Source: Solenopsis invicta
Taxonomy: Eukaryota > Arthropoda > Insecta > Hymenoptera > Formicidae
Reading direction: 5' to 3'
Assembly: GCF_016802725.1 (NCBI RefSeq)
Contig: NC_052664.1
Location: 16,078,405 to 16,142,404, forward strand
Length of the DNA stretch: 64,000 bases
Program-made: the position numbers and the translations under genes
Notes under the pieces: generated by a model
The model's input: only the letters and a program-made list of their open reading frames with translations
What the model was told of the DNA's origin: nothing
The model's database searches: none
Shown here: positions 1-12,502 of the stretch, piece by piece
Layout: the number at the start of each line of letters is the position of its first letter
Position numbering within the stretch: position 1 is the first letter of the stretch

Positions 1-3000
1 AAGTTCTGTAATTTTAATGATGAGTCAAAAACAGGAATCTCTCTCCATGAGGGGCCAAGCAAAAAAAAAAAATGGATTATGTTTTGTAACAAGAATCTTT
101 GAAGCGTTTGAAGAAAAGTAAAAAATGCTTTAATTAGTTTATCCCATCTCAAAGAATATAATAAAGAATATATTATTGCTAAATCCTTTAGTATGTCTAG
201 AGGGTTTGAGAAAAAACTTTCTATTACCTTATTAATGCAAATTATATAATCATATATGATTTTATATTTCCGTCATTTTAATTTCTAATTGAGCAACATT
301 TATTTAAAAAACAATAATCAATGACTATCGTTCTAAATTATTATAAACGTTTCAAGATAAACTATACTTTGAATTGTATATAAAGCTAAATATTTTTATT
401 AAAATACATACAATTGCAATGATTAATTTGTTATATATTTTGTCTTATATTATTATATATTGTAACTATTGCCTCTTATAAAATAATGACACTTCTAAAA
501 AAATATCACACTTATTTTTTTGTTTTAACAAAATACTGAACTATAAAATTTAATAAAACTACACTTGACCAATTTAGTATATTTTAATATTATAAATACA
601 TATGTGTTAAATCGCGTTTTTTATTCTATCCAATCACAGAAATTTGGAAACTTTTTAACTGTGCGAACACTTGAAAAACAAGTATAAGAAACGTATAGTA
701 TATATATTGTACTTGCACCGCTTTCAGCGATTCTTTTCGCTCTTTCGAGAGCTAGGCAAAAGGATTCTTACAAGTTTCTTCATCCTTTGCGAGGACAGAG
801 TCGCCGACTAAAATCCCGACCAGTCCGCAAGTCGTTGACCCTGATGGAAGTCGCTCTTGTTCTCGCTCTCGCCAGTTCACTCTCGCTATCATTTCACCCA
901 CTCCCATCGAAAAAGACTATGTCGAGGGTGAAAAGAATACCCGTTGGTCTCGCAATTCTCAATAAAGAATTCTGAACTTGATCGTGAAAAGTAGCGAAAG
1001 AAGAAACGTGTAGGCGAAGCGTGGAACATAATAAGCGACAAACATTCCTCTTGAATTTTACGAACTTATTAGAGAATTCTAGAGAGGTCTTAAAGAAATT
1101 GTTCTACTCTGTATATTTTTCACATCCACATAACACGTATTATAAAGTTATTAGCAAATTTAAAACAGAAAAAATGTGCAATTAAAAGTACTTATTTAAA
1201 CGGAAAGTTTAACTCTTACAGTCAAATCATCGATATTGCTTGTATGACCAAATTTTATCCATAAAATATTCTGGAAATTTTAAAGGTAATTAAATTAAAG
1301 GTAACTATCCCAATAGGCATATTGTGCGAATATTGCACAATAATAGTGTCATAGATTGATGAAAATTTTGCAATAACTACGCTAAAATAATGCGCATCAT
1401 AACGCAGAAATTTTATCGAAATAAAATTTCTAAATAACATTTACCCAAAATCAAACAAATCTAATTGTAAATATAAATATTTTACAATTGTTTTAAAAAC
1501 TACTTAATTTTATATTTAAAATACTAAATATGTAATATTTCATATTGCAATATTTCCATATTATAATTTAGAAATAATTATAAATTTTCATAAACATGTA
1601 TATAGATTAATTATATTTCTACTTGTTTCATATATAATACAGTTAAAATATTTTTTCCAATTATTAAACAATTTCTTTCTAAATTTAATTTTGCAAATAT
1701 TAAGAATCGACATATCGTCATAATCTTGCCAAAGTACCATTTTGAAAATTATATGCGCCAACAGTTATCAATATTTTATAAAAGGGTAATACTTCTACAT
1801 CTATTTTTGTAAATATATTTACATAATTGCAAATTATAATTTTTTTATGCAAGATTTAATCATATATTTTAATAAATGTTGTCCTATCGGAGCACATTTT
1901 TTTTCCCCAAAAAAGAAGATACTCATTCCAGAAACTTAAAAATGTGTTCATGAATTTTTAGGGATTAAACTACTTTAAATAAATGAAAAAGCGATCGGAC
2001 GCAAGATATCCATGATTGAGTCAATAAGGGTACCCTCTTTATATTGTACCATAAAGATAATTTTTTCTTATGAAAATACTGATGTAAAACAGTAAAAAAA
2101 AATTCTTCAAAATATTAAAAGTTATTCTTGTACAAATATCTTCGAGATTGAAACAAAACGTCACCATTCAACAATAAACCAATATAAACTAAAAAGTCTA
2201 TTGCTATGTATATTTATGTTCAGATTGTACAAGATATTACTGATTTACGAGTTTTATCTTGTTAGTGGGCATTTCAATTCATTTGATGTATTCTGAAATA
2301 ACCCTCCGCGTACAAATCTCTCTCCACAACTTTCACGTTCCTTCTCTCTCGTCAACGATCTATAAATGATAACAGCAGAAACAGCCTGTGTATATCCCAA
2401 GACGAATCCGGATACATTTGCTTCCTCACTCAAGAGGGAATTCCAAGACGTTTGCAGGAATTCCGTCGACATTCAGAAAGGAAAAAAAGTGAGATCTTGC
2501 GAGAGGCACGTCTTAAACGATGCTTCCACGTATACAAGTCACCGCCGTTGGCGAGCGATATTTAACACACATCCGTCGTCCCGTTGTATCTACAGTGAGA
2601 TTAATAACTGCGCTTTCTCGCGCGCACGGTGCGGCGCGGCGCCTGTTTGTCTCCGTAACTGTCAGGCTGTTACTTACTCCCGTAATAAAACGTATTCACC
2701 GCGATTGATGAGCTCGCGTATCGATGAAACCGGTGAGAATTAATTAAACGCCTCGGTTTTCCGCGGAAGCGACTTAATCGCTTCCGCTTAATAGTCCGAT
2801 GTCGCTATTAAAACGGTTTTATCGCTATCGAGTGCTGGTTTAATACCTACCGGAGGCCGTATTAATTAGCGTCTTAAGAGGAATAATTGCGTGCGCGGGC
2901 GGGTGATAGAAAATGTGCAAGAGATCGCAATTTTGAGACGCTTTTTGAGAGGCTATCTGCACAAATTTTTCTTCGATTTGCCTATGCCCACAAAAAATTT

Positions 3001-5232
3001 GCGTGGCGAAAATTTAGCAAGGGATTTTCTTTTTGTTTCTCTTTTTTTTATAATTCCCTAAACTTATTTACTATTTAATAATAAATAAAATTATTGTTAA
3101 TGCTGAATAATAATTTTTATATTCTCTAACACAGAAAAAACAATTTTACTGCAGCATTTAAAAATTCAGCTAAATACAGAATAGAAAATAATTTTCTATT
3201 AATCCATCAAAATAATTATATAGAACGCCCAAGCATGATAATGTTGCTGCAAACAGTTGACATTCTAATCTAACCAATTTAAGCATCCGACACAATTTTT
3301 TAAAAGGTTCAATATAATTATTTACAATTTGTTCAAGAAGGAGATATTTTACAGATGCTTCTTAGCATCAATACTATTAAATTGCTCATCATAATTTAAT
3401 TTATAATATTATGTATTTCGACTTCATACAATAAGTGTATTTCAAAATTCGACAAATATGCAGCGCGCAGTTTGCGTACAGATTGGAAATTGTAAAACTT
3501 ATTATTCAGCACAAATAATAAGATTCTCTGCGACCGACATAAGCCTTCTCACCTTTATGTTTGTTATTTATTATTTAATTTTTCAAATAATTGTAAATAT
3601 GTTATATAAAAATTGAGATATTTGCAGCTAAAATATTTACAAGCAAGAATTTCAAGTGAATATAAACCTAGCACTTTAAGATATATCTCTTAATATTCTT
3701 TATACAATTTATGATAATTTAAATAGACGCAAACTATTATTGTTTGCGCGTGGACTTCCTATGCTGCTTCAGAGCTCAAGTAGATGCAAGAAGCGTCCGC
3801 GGAAAGATCGCTTTATCCCTGAGACAGACGTGATTTATCGATGGGATTTCATGGTTGCGATAGACGCGCTAAACACGTCGCAGCAAGAATGAGGAGAAAA
3901 GGGAAAGAATAAAGTATAAGAGTACGAGCGTATTTGTTAGTGCGTCATGCGTTTCTCGAGAATTCTTTGGACGTCGTGACTACCATAAATCATTTAAGAA
4001 GCGATGGATGACAACGCGTAAACCTCATTGGCTCCGACTGGCCAAGTATCTGGGGTATAATACGGCAATAGCTTATTTAGAAGATAAACAACGTATAATA
4101 AGGTCGCGAATCGTATAAGGAAATGCATGAAGTCGCTAGATATTTAATCTATTTGCATAGACTGAAGGTACTAGACAAAAATTGTGACCCACTTACTTAT
4201 GGTGAAAAAAAAGATAATATAAAAAAATAAAATTATAAAAAAAAGAAAGGGAAAAAATACACTAAGAGAAAAAGTTGAATATTTGGCTCATAAAAAAATA
4301 TTTCAGTTAAGTATCAAATGCATCACGAGGTATCTATTTTCACATTATTCCCAAGCACTCACGATGAAATCCAAAAACAGCGAGTCAATCGATGCAGAGA
4401 ACAAATATTCCCCGCCGTCATATATCGCCAATCGTGACTTATCCCCCCGATCGTAAAGTATCGGTTACGGAAAAGATTCGTCGGATTCTATTGCCGCGAA
4501 ATACACAGCCAGCAAAGCAAATCCGTTTTACTACCAACTTGTCACCCGGAAATCCGCAAGAAAAATGCATCGGCGCGAATCGTGAATCAATCGTTCCTCG
4601 CCACGACGGACGTTGTTCGTCAAATAAACGCGAGAACGGATGGCTCGCATCAACTTTAAATTAAAGGCAAGAAACGAACAAAAGAACGAAATGAAATAGT
4701 AACCATAGTATCGTGAGCGATAGAGAGAAAAGTGGCAGAGAACAACATGCCAGACGAAATGAGAAACGGGCGCCAGTCGAAATATCCTGTTATCTACGAT
4801 ACGAAGATCAAAACCTTTTCTTGGCGAATAGCCACGTGATTTGACTTTTTTATTATGGGGTAGATTGCGAATGATACGCGAGAGTTATATCTCCTTTGGG
4901 ATCGTCGATCAACGACGCGCCGCTGGCTGATTTCCGTAAAAAGTTAATAACAACTCCGTGAGATTTCCTATCTCGTACATTTTTTCGCGAAATTAATTCA
5001 CATTGTATACAGATAAATACATATACGGCATCCATATCCCCGTAACGATAAGAATCTAGAATATCGTATTATTAGGTAGTATTGGATGCGAGATTGTACG
5101 GAATATAATTATATGTAGTTGCCACCCCATATTCCTATAATCATACTCTTTGAGTTATTCTATCTCGAAGCGTTATCTACATATTGCGTGATTAAGCAAA
5201 GTTTGCCCGCACGATATTTTCCTGTTTTATAG
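1..5232. other. Non-coding stretch, probable intron or 5' flank of the transporter gene
   Basis: I find no exon here that I would defend. The first exon of the transporter downstream begins inside the conserved fold with a split codon, so an upstream exon must exist. I searched this stretch for its expected hallmark, an acidic-GG-W-x-W motif before the first membrane helix, and did not find it. The upstream exon is therefore probably left of the window and this stretch is intron. Several patches are less AT-rich than their surroundings (720-1020, 2260-2900, 3720-4160, 4380-5040) and contain short open frames without family resemblance or coding-like composition. They could be regulatory. Confidence 0.55.
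2763..2787. repeat. Perfect short GC-rich hairpin
   Basis: A perfect inverted repeat with 10-bp arms (GCGGAAGCGA and its complement) and a 5-nt loop CTTAA. It sits in a GC-richer patch of otherwise AT-rich sequence, with further TTAAT and CGCT motifs around it. The function is unknown; it may be a conserved non-coding element or chance. Confidence 0.6.
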
Positions 5233-8200
5233 GATGGCTAGGGGCAATGTCGACGGGTGTCGCCCTGCTCGTGTCGCCGGTTACTATAGCGTTTTGTCGA
5301 AGAAAAAGTACGAGAGTAACGGCAGTTTTGGGCGGCCTTGTCACTGCCCTCGGTTGCCTCTTCACTTCCTTCGCCACGCAATTTCATCAATTGTTCTTCA
5401 GTTACGGCACCGTAGTCGGTAAGTAAAGCTTATAACATTAATAGAATTCCGAAAAATTGTATTTGCAGTAGTATAATTATAAGTAACACTGTACAATTGT
5501 AAATTTAAAAATTATTCATATAATAAGATACGTAAGCAACTTAAAGATATGGAGATTTTTTTAATAAACAAAGCAGTATGTCAAATTTTTTTTAAATCAT
5601 TCACTTTTTTTAAAGACATTATTAACATATTCTACTAGATTTTTACAAAACTTTTTTAAATATACTTTAATTAATTTTTTATGTTTGAGTTATAAAATTA
5701 ATAAATAATTGATATATTTTATTATCATATACTTAATTTTATTATTTATTACGTATCCTCTATTACAAACATGGTTTCTAAATGGTACGTTCTTAAGTGG
5801 TTCAAGCAAATATAAATTTAATTATGTATTGTTATCTAATTTTTTAATTTATAAATTTATAAGTTATTAATTTTGATTAATAAGATAATAATAATTAATA
5901 CATGATACATTATAAGTAATAATAGTATCATAAACTCTTTCTCCCCCCCCCCCTCTCTCTCTCTCACTCTATGATAGCTACACTGAAAGAAAAAATAACT
6001 TGAATAAAAAAAATTGTACTCAATACAAAAAAATTATTTACTCAGTGGTTCCTAGTTAGCTTATTTACTTGCAAGTTAAAAATTTTTTAATTAAAGTATT
6101 TATACATATAAGTAAAATTAAAAAATCATTTTTAATCAAATTTTTTTTCTTGTAGTTCTAGAAAATATTTACCGTTATATTATTTTTATGTTCGAGATAA
6201 TCCGATTTTTTAATCTAAGAAACAATTTAATTAAGTTTAATAATATTATTAGCTTATTTATAAAATCATTATTTAAATATAAAAAATGTAATATTTAATA
6301 CAAAATTATATACCTACAGTAATGTAATATAATATAATGTAATATATGGTTCTAAGAAAATTCTTTATTAGAAAAATGTTTTCTCGGTACAACAATATCT
6401 TGATAGTTACGAGGAAAAAATGTACGTCACAAATTGTGCGGGACCACATTATCAAATGTTTGGTTTATTTTAGTTCCCTGTCATCTTTCTTTGTTTTCGT
6501 TTATGTCCATATTCGTTACTAATATTAGTATTAGTTCCATCCATTTTCACCCTAACTTTCCCTGTCATGCGGAACTTCGCGAGACTCGACTACAGGCATC
6601 AATTTCGAAAGCACAGTATAGTTGATGAAAGCAACGATATTGCTATCGGATCCTATGAACAAACTAAGGAAAGATTTAAGCTGTCAGTATATTTTCTCCC
6701 ATAGGGATTGGGGTTGGAATGACGCGAGACTGCAGCACACTGATGGTGGCTCAATATTTCAAGAGGAAAAGAGAATTGGTTGAAATTTTTATTGTCTCGG
6801 GAAGCGGCTTGGGTATAGCAGTCATGTCTGCTTTTATAAAAGGAACAATTACGTACGTACACATAAAACTGTAACAAATGTCGTCAAGACCATATTTCAA
6901 TGAACTCAACGACACGAGCAAACGAACGAAATTGGGAAGAGCACAAAATTTATTGCGCTAATTAATAGTGAAATGTTATTTGTAAAAGAATTCTTAATTA
7001 TTGTTAACAAGAAAAATTAAATTATTAATAAATGTTAAATAAAACAATAATTGACTAGTTTCTAACTAGAAATATAATTTAAAAGAATTATTAAGTAATT
7101 TTGAAAAATTGAAAACAATAAAATACTACCTAAAATACTTAATCTAAAAAACACAAGAATATACAGTTATATTAACATTATTTTACAAATACGAATCTAC
7201 GCAAGTTTTCCTCTTATTAATCACCACAGAAACCGTATAGTAATTGTAATGTCATCAAAAAATCAATTAAAGTTAAAATAAGCATTCTTTTATTGCAGTA
7301 AAATTGGATGGCGGCTTGGTCTTCAAGCTGTGACGGGGGTGGTCTTTCTCACCTTTATTCTCGGTACTTTTTACCGTAGCGCTTCTCTATATCATCCCCA
7401 ACGAAGAGCAATCTTACACTTAAAGAATCAAAAGCGCAAAATAAAAGACAAGAACAAAGCCTCCGATAAACCAGCGTTTTTCGATTTTAGCACTTTGAAA
7501 AGTAAAACAGTTAGGATTCTTCTGGTATCTACCGGTATTTCGGCATTCGGAATCAATACGCCGATATTTTATCTGGTAACTATGACAAATGAATTTGAAA
7601 ACAGTAACATCACTCTATCTACATTCTCCGTTTTTGTTTTATTCCATAATGAATCACCTTGAGCAGGTTTGCTCACATTATTGGCATAAAGAGTATTTTA
7701 AAGCCTTCAAACTAATATACAAATTCCGTTCAAATCGTGTGAACTAGATCTTCTAAATAAAATTTAATAAGTAAAGTATTGTTTCTTCATAATGATTATA
7801 GTTTAAAAGCATTATCAATGATATTAAATAGTTACTCAAGATAACAGAAATTTGTAATTTGTTATAATATTGAACACAAGTCAATATATATTAATTTAAT
7901 TTTTTACGAAAACCTATAGTTACAAAAAATGATAAATATTGAAATATAGTGCATATTTTGGGAACGGAAAGAATTCTTTTTGTACAGGCGCATCAAGCGG
8001 AAGAAGAAGGTCTCGGTGATACTGTCATCCTACTACAGACTTATCTCGGACTAGCTTGGACTCTTGGCTGTGTAGCTTTCGGGCTTCTGGTGGTTCATCG
8101 TAGCGTTGAATGCAGAATAGCCCGCCAGTATCTTACACAAGCAGCTGTTTTTGTGTGCGGACTCTGCATTCTCGCCCTTACCGCTGTTCAAGGAAGTTAT

Positions 8201-11200
8201 CACGGATACGTCATGTTCGCGTGGATTTACGGTAAAATCTCATTGTGTGTGTGGAGCTAGCATATCATTTAGTGGAAACTCACTAAACATTGACAGTTCT
8301 GGGTTTATTTTCAATAGTTCTACAGTTCCTGATAGATAAAACAAATAGTTCTGGCTTTTAAAGCGAAAAAAACGCATAGGACAAAGTGAGATGCCAGGTT
8401 TACGCAGCAACTCAATTTGTCCTGCGTCATTTTCCAGACCCAATTCTTGTAGGATTTTAAAAGATCTACAGTTCTAGATGAGTTCTAGAAAGAGTTCTAG
8501 CGTTTCACATAGTTTATTTAATTTAAAAGAAAGAGTTATTAAAAAATATTTATTATATAATATTACATAATAAAGTTTTGTGTACAAAAAAATATATTTC
8601 CTCCAGTTCTGAACGTATTTAAACGCCTTCCGAAGAGTTTTGATCGATTCAAATATTTATTAATTAGAAAAAAAATTGTTATCTTCCGCGAAAGACGTAT
8701 ATTCGCGTATATGGGACGCTGATCGGTTGTTTAGTTTTGTGCATAAAAAAACATTTTTCCTGTAGATCTGAACTTTTTTAACAATATTCCATAGAGTTCG
8801 GCAGCATTATTGATTATTTGTTAAATAATTTTTATTTCTTGATATTGCCGCATTTATTGTTATATGTATACTGGCAAATTAGAATAGGTCAATAAGATTA
8901 TGGTACCTTTTTTTTGCTTTATTTTTTTTATATTGTTTTTTGTTTTTTAATTTTTTTGTTATATTTAAAAAATTTTTTAAATATACGAATATACGACTTT
9001 CACGGTAGATAATTATTTTTTTTAATTAATAAATAATTGAATCGACCGAAATTTTTTGAAAGGACCTTGGTTACATTCAAAACTACAGGAAAAATATTTT
9101 CTCGTATACAGAACTCCTCGAAAAAAACAGCATCTCATCTATATATGCGGAAAATCGGTTTTTTGGAAATTATTAATTTTTTGGTTCATTGACTAATATC
9201 GGAATCGACCGCAACTCTTCGGAAGGCGCTTTAATATGTTGAGAACAGTAGGAAAAATATTTTTTCGTACACAGAACTCTTCAAAAAAGACCAGCATCTC
9301 ACCTATATATGCGAAAAATCGGCTTTTTCGGAAGTTATTAATTTTTTGTCGATTAACTAATATCGGAATCGACCGCAACTCTTCGGAAGGCGCTTTAATA
9401 TGTTGAGAACACTAAGAAAAATATTTTTTCGTACACAGAACTCTTCAAAAAAGACCAGCATCTCACCTATATATGCGAAAAATCGGCTTTTTCGGAAGTT
9501 ATTAATTTTTTGTCGATTAACTAATATCGGAATCGACCGCAACTTTTCGGAAGGCGCTTTAATATGTTGAGAACAGTAGAAAAAATATTTTTTCGTACAC
9601 AAAATTCTTCAAAAAAGACCAGCATCTCACCTACATATGCGAAAAATCGGCGTTTCCGGAAGTTATTAATTTTTTGCTTCATTAACTAATATCGGTACCA
9701 ACCGCAACTCTTCGGTAGGCGCTTTAATATGTTGAAAACTGTAGGAAAAATATTTTTTAGTACACAGAACTCTCGAATATACTCCAGCGTCTCATCCATA
9801 TGCGCGAATATACGACTTTCGCGGAAGATAACAATTTTTTTCTAATTAATAAATAATTGAATCGACCGGAACTCTTTGGAAGACGTTTAAATACTTTCAG
9901 AACTGGAAGAAAAATATTTTTTTGTACACGGAACTCTATTATGTAATATTATATAATAAATATTTTATAATAATTCTTTTTTAAATTAAATAAACTATGT
10001 TAAACGCTAGAACTCTTTCTAAAACTCATCTACAACTATAGATCTTTTAAAATCCTACAAGAATTGTGTCTGTAAAATGACGCAGGACAAACTGAGGCTG
10101 GCGTCTCACTTTGTCCTATGCGTTTTTTTCGCTTTAAAGGCCAGATCTATTTGTTTTATCTATCAAGAACTGTAGAACTATTAGAAATAAACCCAGAACT
10201 GTTAATGTTTAGTGAGTTTCCACCAAATGGTATGGCAGCTTCACACACACACAATCTCGTTTATTATTGCTCTGTTGAATAATAAACTCTATACATTACA
10301 CTCTAACAAACTCTAATTTTAATAGAAGACATATTAATAATAAAAATATTATATTAAAGATGAAAATTGTTACGTAAATTTTGATACATATTGGGCATAT
10401 TGTTTTTAATATAATACTATAATATACATGGATATGTGTGTGAATAATGTAATAAATAGAATTACAAAGGTAGTTCTAAATTTTCCAAATATTTTGTCTT
10501 TTTCCGAAATAAAAAAGTTTATGAAAACTCGATTCAGCGCCGAAACTCCCCAAGTCACCATAACAAAAAAGAAATAATGGGGATTTAGTAGCGCAAGTAA
10601 TCTGGTTTTTCTTTTCCATCTCCCACGACAAAGCATTTTGACACCACGTTACAATAAAACGAGCAATAAAAAAACATCGATTTTCCTGTAGGCATCTTCT
10701 GCGGCGGCTATCATTACAGTCTGAAGATGTATACATACGAAAGAGTGAGAGCACGAAACTTTGCCAGAACGTGGGGTTTTGTTCAGTGCTCCCAGGCGAT
10801 ACCAATTGCAATCGGAGTACCAATATCAGGTAATAAAACAAAACACTAACATACCATATCACTTAGAAGTATTTCGTTTTAAGTTTTCAAATCTAAAAGT
10901 GTTTTAAAGCCTGTTTAAAACCAAAACATTTTTAAGTATTTAAAAATAGACAGAGTAAAATGTTTTAATATTTTTGAAAAAACTTAATATTTCTTTTTTG
11001 AGTAATTATGCCAAACAAACATAAGTATTATGATATGAAAATAAATCATTTATATCGTCTCATTCGATCACATTGATGAAATATTTCATTTGTAACAAAA
11101 TTTTCAAAAAATAAAGCTTATTTTGCAAACATATACTATTAAAAATAGACAAAATTTAATATAACGTAACGGAAACAAATTTCAAGAGCAGGTACATTAA

Positions 11201-12309
11201 AAACATTTAATATTGTCAAAAGTGTACTAAATTTCATGCGCAAACTTTTCAGTTATAAATATATTAAATTTAATGTACTTTAAATTTAACAGTGTATATT
11301 GAATTCTACTGCTAAATAAGCACCTTAAAACGTGATTCAAGTATTTCACAGCACGCATATTTTGTAGGATACATAAATGTGGGTTGCGGCGGTAAGGCTG
11401 GCTACTATTTTAGCTCGACGTGTGTCCTGGTTGGCAGTTTTACGCTTTTCTTCATCGATTTGCATAGAAGAAATTTATCGCGACATAAACACACTAGAGC
11501 TAATGGTACAAAACACGCGTGTTCCTCGGACAGTTGTCCTCAACGACGAAGAATGTCGTTCAGTCAGGAACCCAAGAATGAAGGACCTCACGTGGCCGCT
11601 GCTGGAGCGGCCGGAGCGACGGCTGCGGCAGTCGTTTTGGGAGCCGATATTGCTCCAGCACAAGGTATATTTTTCATTCTTATACTTTTTTTACCATTTT
11701 TGATGATAGAGAGAAAGAGCAGATGGAAAAATCCTAATTTTATCAATTCTAATTTCAAGCTCTAATTGTCACGCTTTGGGTTTCGATTTTATTTCTTTTA
11801 CTATTTTTAATATACGTATGTAGAAGGTATACATGTAATAAAATACAAAATCAATTTTGTGTAATAATGATATTAGAAATGCACAAAGTACTCAATACCG
11901 ATTATTGATTATTGTTCTAGGTGAAGGGATAGACGCCTTAGGAACAGATAAACCGGAACTCACGTGCATCTCAGAGGAAGGTATCGCTGACATGGATTTA
12001 CCTGACAATTTACTGGAGGACTTTGATTACATAGGTGATTGTATAACTTCATGCAATAAGGTCGAAAACTATCTTATGCTCTCGGAATTTGAAAACAACC
12101 TGATTGCTGAGATGCCGATTATTATGGATCGTCGAGGACGCAGATGGTCCCTAGGGCGATCCAAGACAAGTCAAGCCAATTGTGGCCAAACCAGTGGAAT
12201 GCAATCGGCAACTAATGAAGACGAAGTTAAATCGAAATGGCGTTTCACGAATGTACCACCCAACGCTAACACTAGAATGATCACCGTTATCGACGAAGCC
12301 AGTGCATAA
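5233..12309 (+). CDS. Monocarboxylate-transporter-like MFS carrier (SLC16 family), 5' partial
   Basis: Seven exons: 5233-5418, 6705-6852, 7299-7575, 7988-8231, 10692-10829, 11368-11664, 11921-12309 (stop TAA). All have AG acceptors and GT donors with matching phases and join into 558 residues. The product is a multi-pass carrier: helices lie near visible residues 5-60 (two), 60-110 (two, including TRDCSTLMVAQYF), 115-135, then a basic cytoplasmic loop (about 140-185, KNQKRKIKDKNK), a second set of helices to about 365, and a hydrophilic C-terminal tail. The family signature before the fifth helix, YFKRKRELVE followed by GSGLG, fits SLC16 transporters, which usually move monocarboxylates, aromatic amino acids or related solutes across membranes, often with protons. 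The exact substrate cannot be read from sequence. The conserved first-helix exon is missing, so the start is outside the window. The tail includes an Ala/Gly-rich stretch (GAAGATAAAVVLG) and an acidic part. Confident on family, not on orthology. Confidence 0.9.
5941..5966. repeat. Poly-C/(CT)n low-complexity tract
   Basis: A run of C followed by CT dinucleotides inside the first visible intron of the transporter gene. It is a simple sequence repeat, probably polymorphic in length. Confidence 0.8.
8242..10255. mobile_element. 2.0-kb inverted-repeat (foldback-type) element in transporter intron 4
   Basis: The two ends are long inverted repeats: about 490 bp at 8242-8735 matches, in reverse complement and with scattered changes, about 480 bp at 9775-10255. 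Both termini begin ATTGTGTGTGTG. CTC lies directly outside each end (8239-8241 and 10256-10258), which may be a 3-bp target-site duplication. The interior carries a tandem array with a period near 164 bp. No transposase-like frame is visible, so this looks like a non-autonomous element. It begins 10 bp after the exon ending at 8231, leaving the GTAAAATC donor intact. The superfamily is unassigned. Confidence 0.8.
9039..9880. repeat. Tandem repeat, ~164-bp unit, within the inverted-repeat element
   Basis: The anchor GAATCGACCG or a close variant recurs near 9039, 9201, 9365, 9529, 9694 and 9859, giving spacings of 163-165 bp. Copies from 9201 to 9690 are nearly identical (CAACTCTTCGGAAGGCGC, GAGAACAGTAGG, CACAGAACTCTTC, CAGCATCTCACC). 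The outer copies are more diverged. Open frames on the minus strand across this array repeat the same peptide and are by-products of the array. Confidence 0.85.
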
Positions 12310-12496
12310 TTCTGAATACGGATAATAGAATATCCTTAACCCTAAACTTGGCAGATTGAAAAAGTATATATATGCAAGTAAAAAAGTTAACAAAAGAAAA
12401 AAATATATATATGCAAAATACAAAATTTTTAGTACATCTTTTATATAATTTTTCTTAAATACAATATAAAATTAAAATTAACACAATTCATTGTGA

Positions 12497-12502
12497 AATA
12501 AA
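12497..12502 (+). terminator. Poly(A) signal candidate for the transporter gene
   Basis: AATAAA lies about 190 bp after the TAA stop of the transporter. It is the first canonical hexamer I see in the 3' flank and is followed by an A-rich stretch. The true cleavage site cannot be fixed from sequence alone. Confidence 0.45.

Noticed and set aside
2366..2743. 125-codon open frame on the + strand
   Set aside because: No family resemblance, no splice context, and cysteine/arginine-rich composition typical of chance frames in a CpG patch.
9193..9602. Minus-strand frames encoding a repeated peptide
   Set aside because: These are translations of the 164-bp tandem repeat; the unit length is not a multiple of three and there is no gene structure.
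11377..11703. Alternative-frame ORF across transporter exon 11368-11664
   Set aside because: The exon is explained by the transporter frame, which joins in phase with both neighbours and continues the conserved fold.
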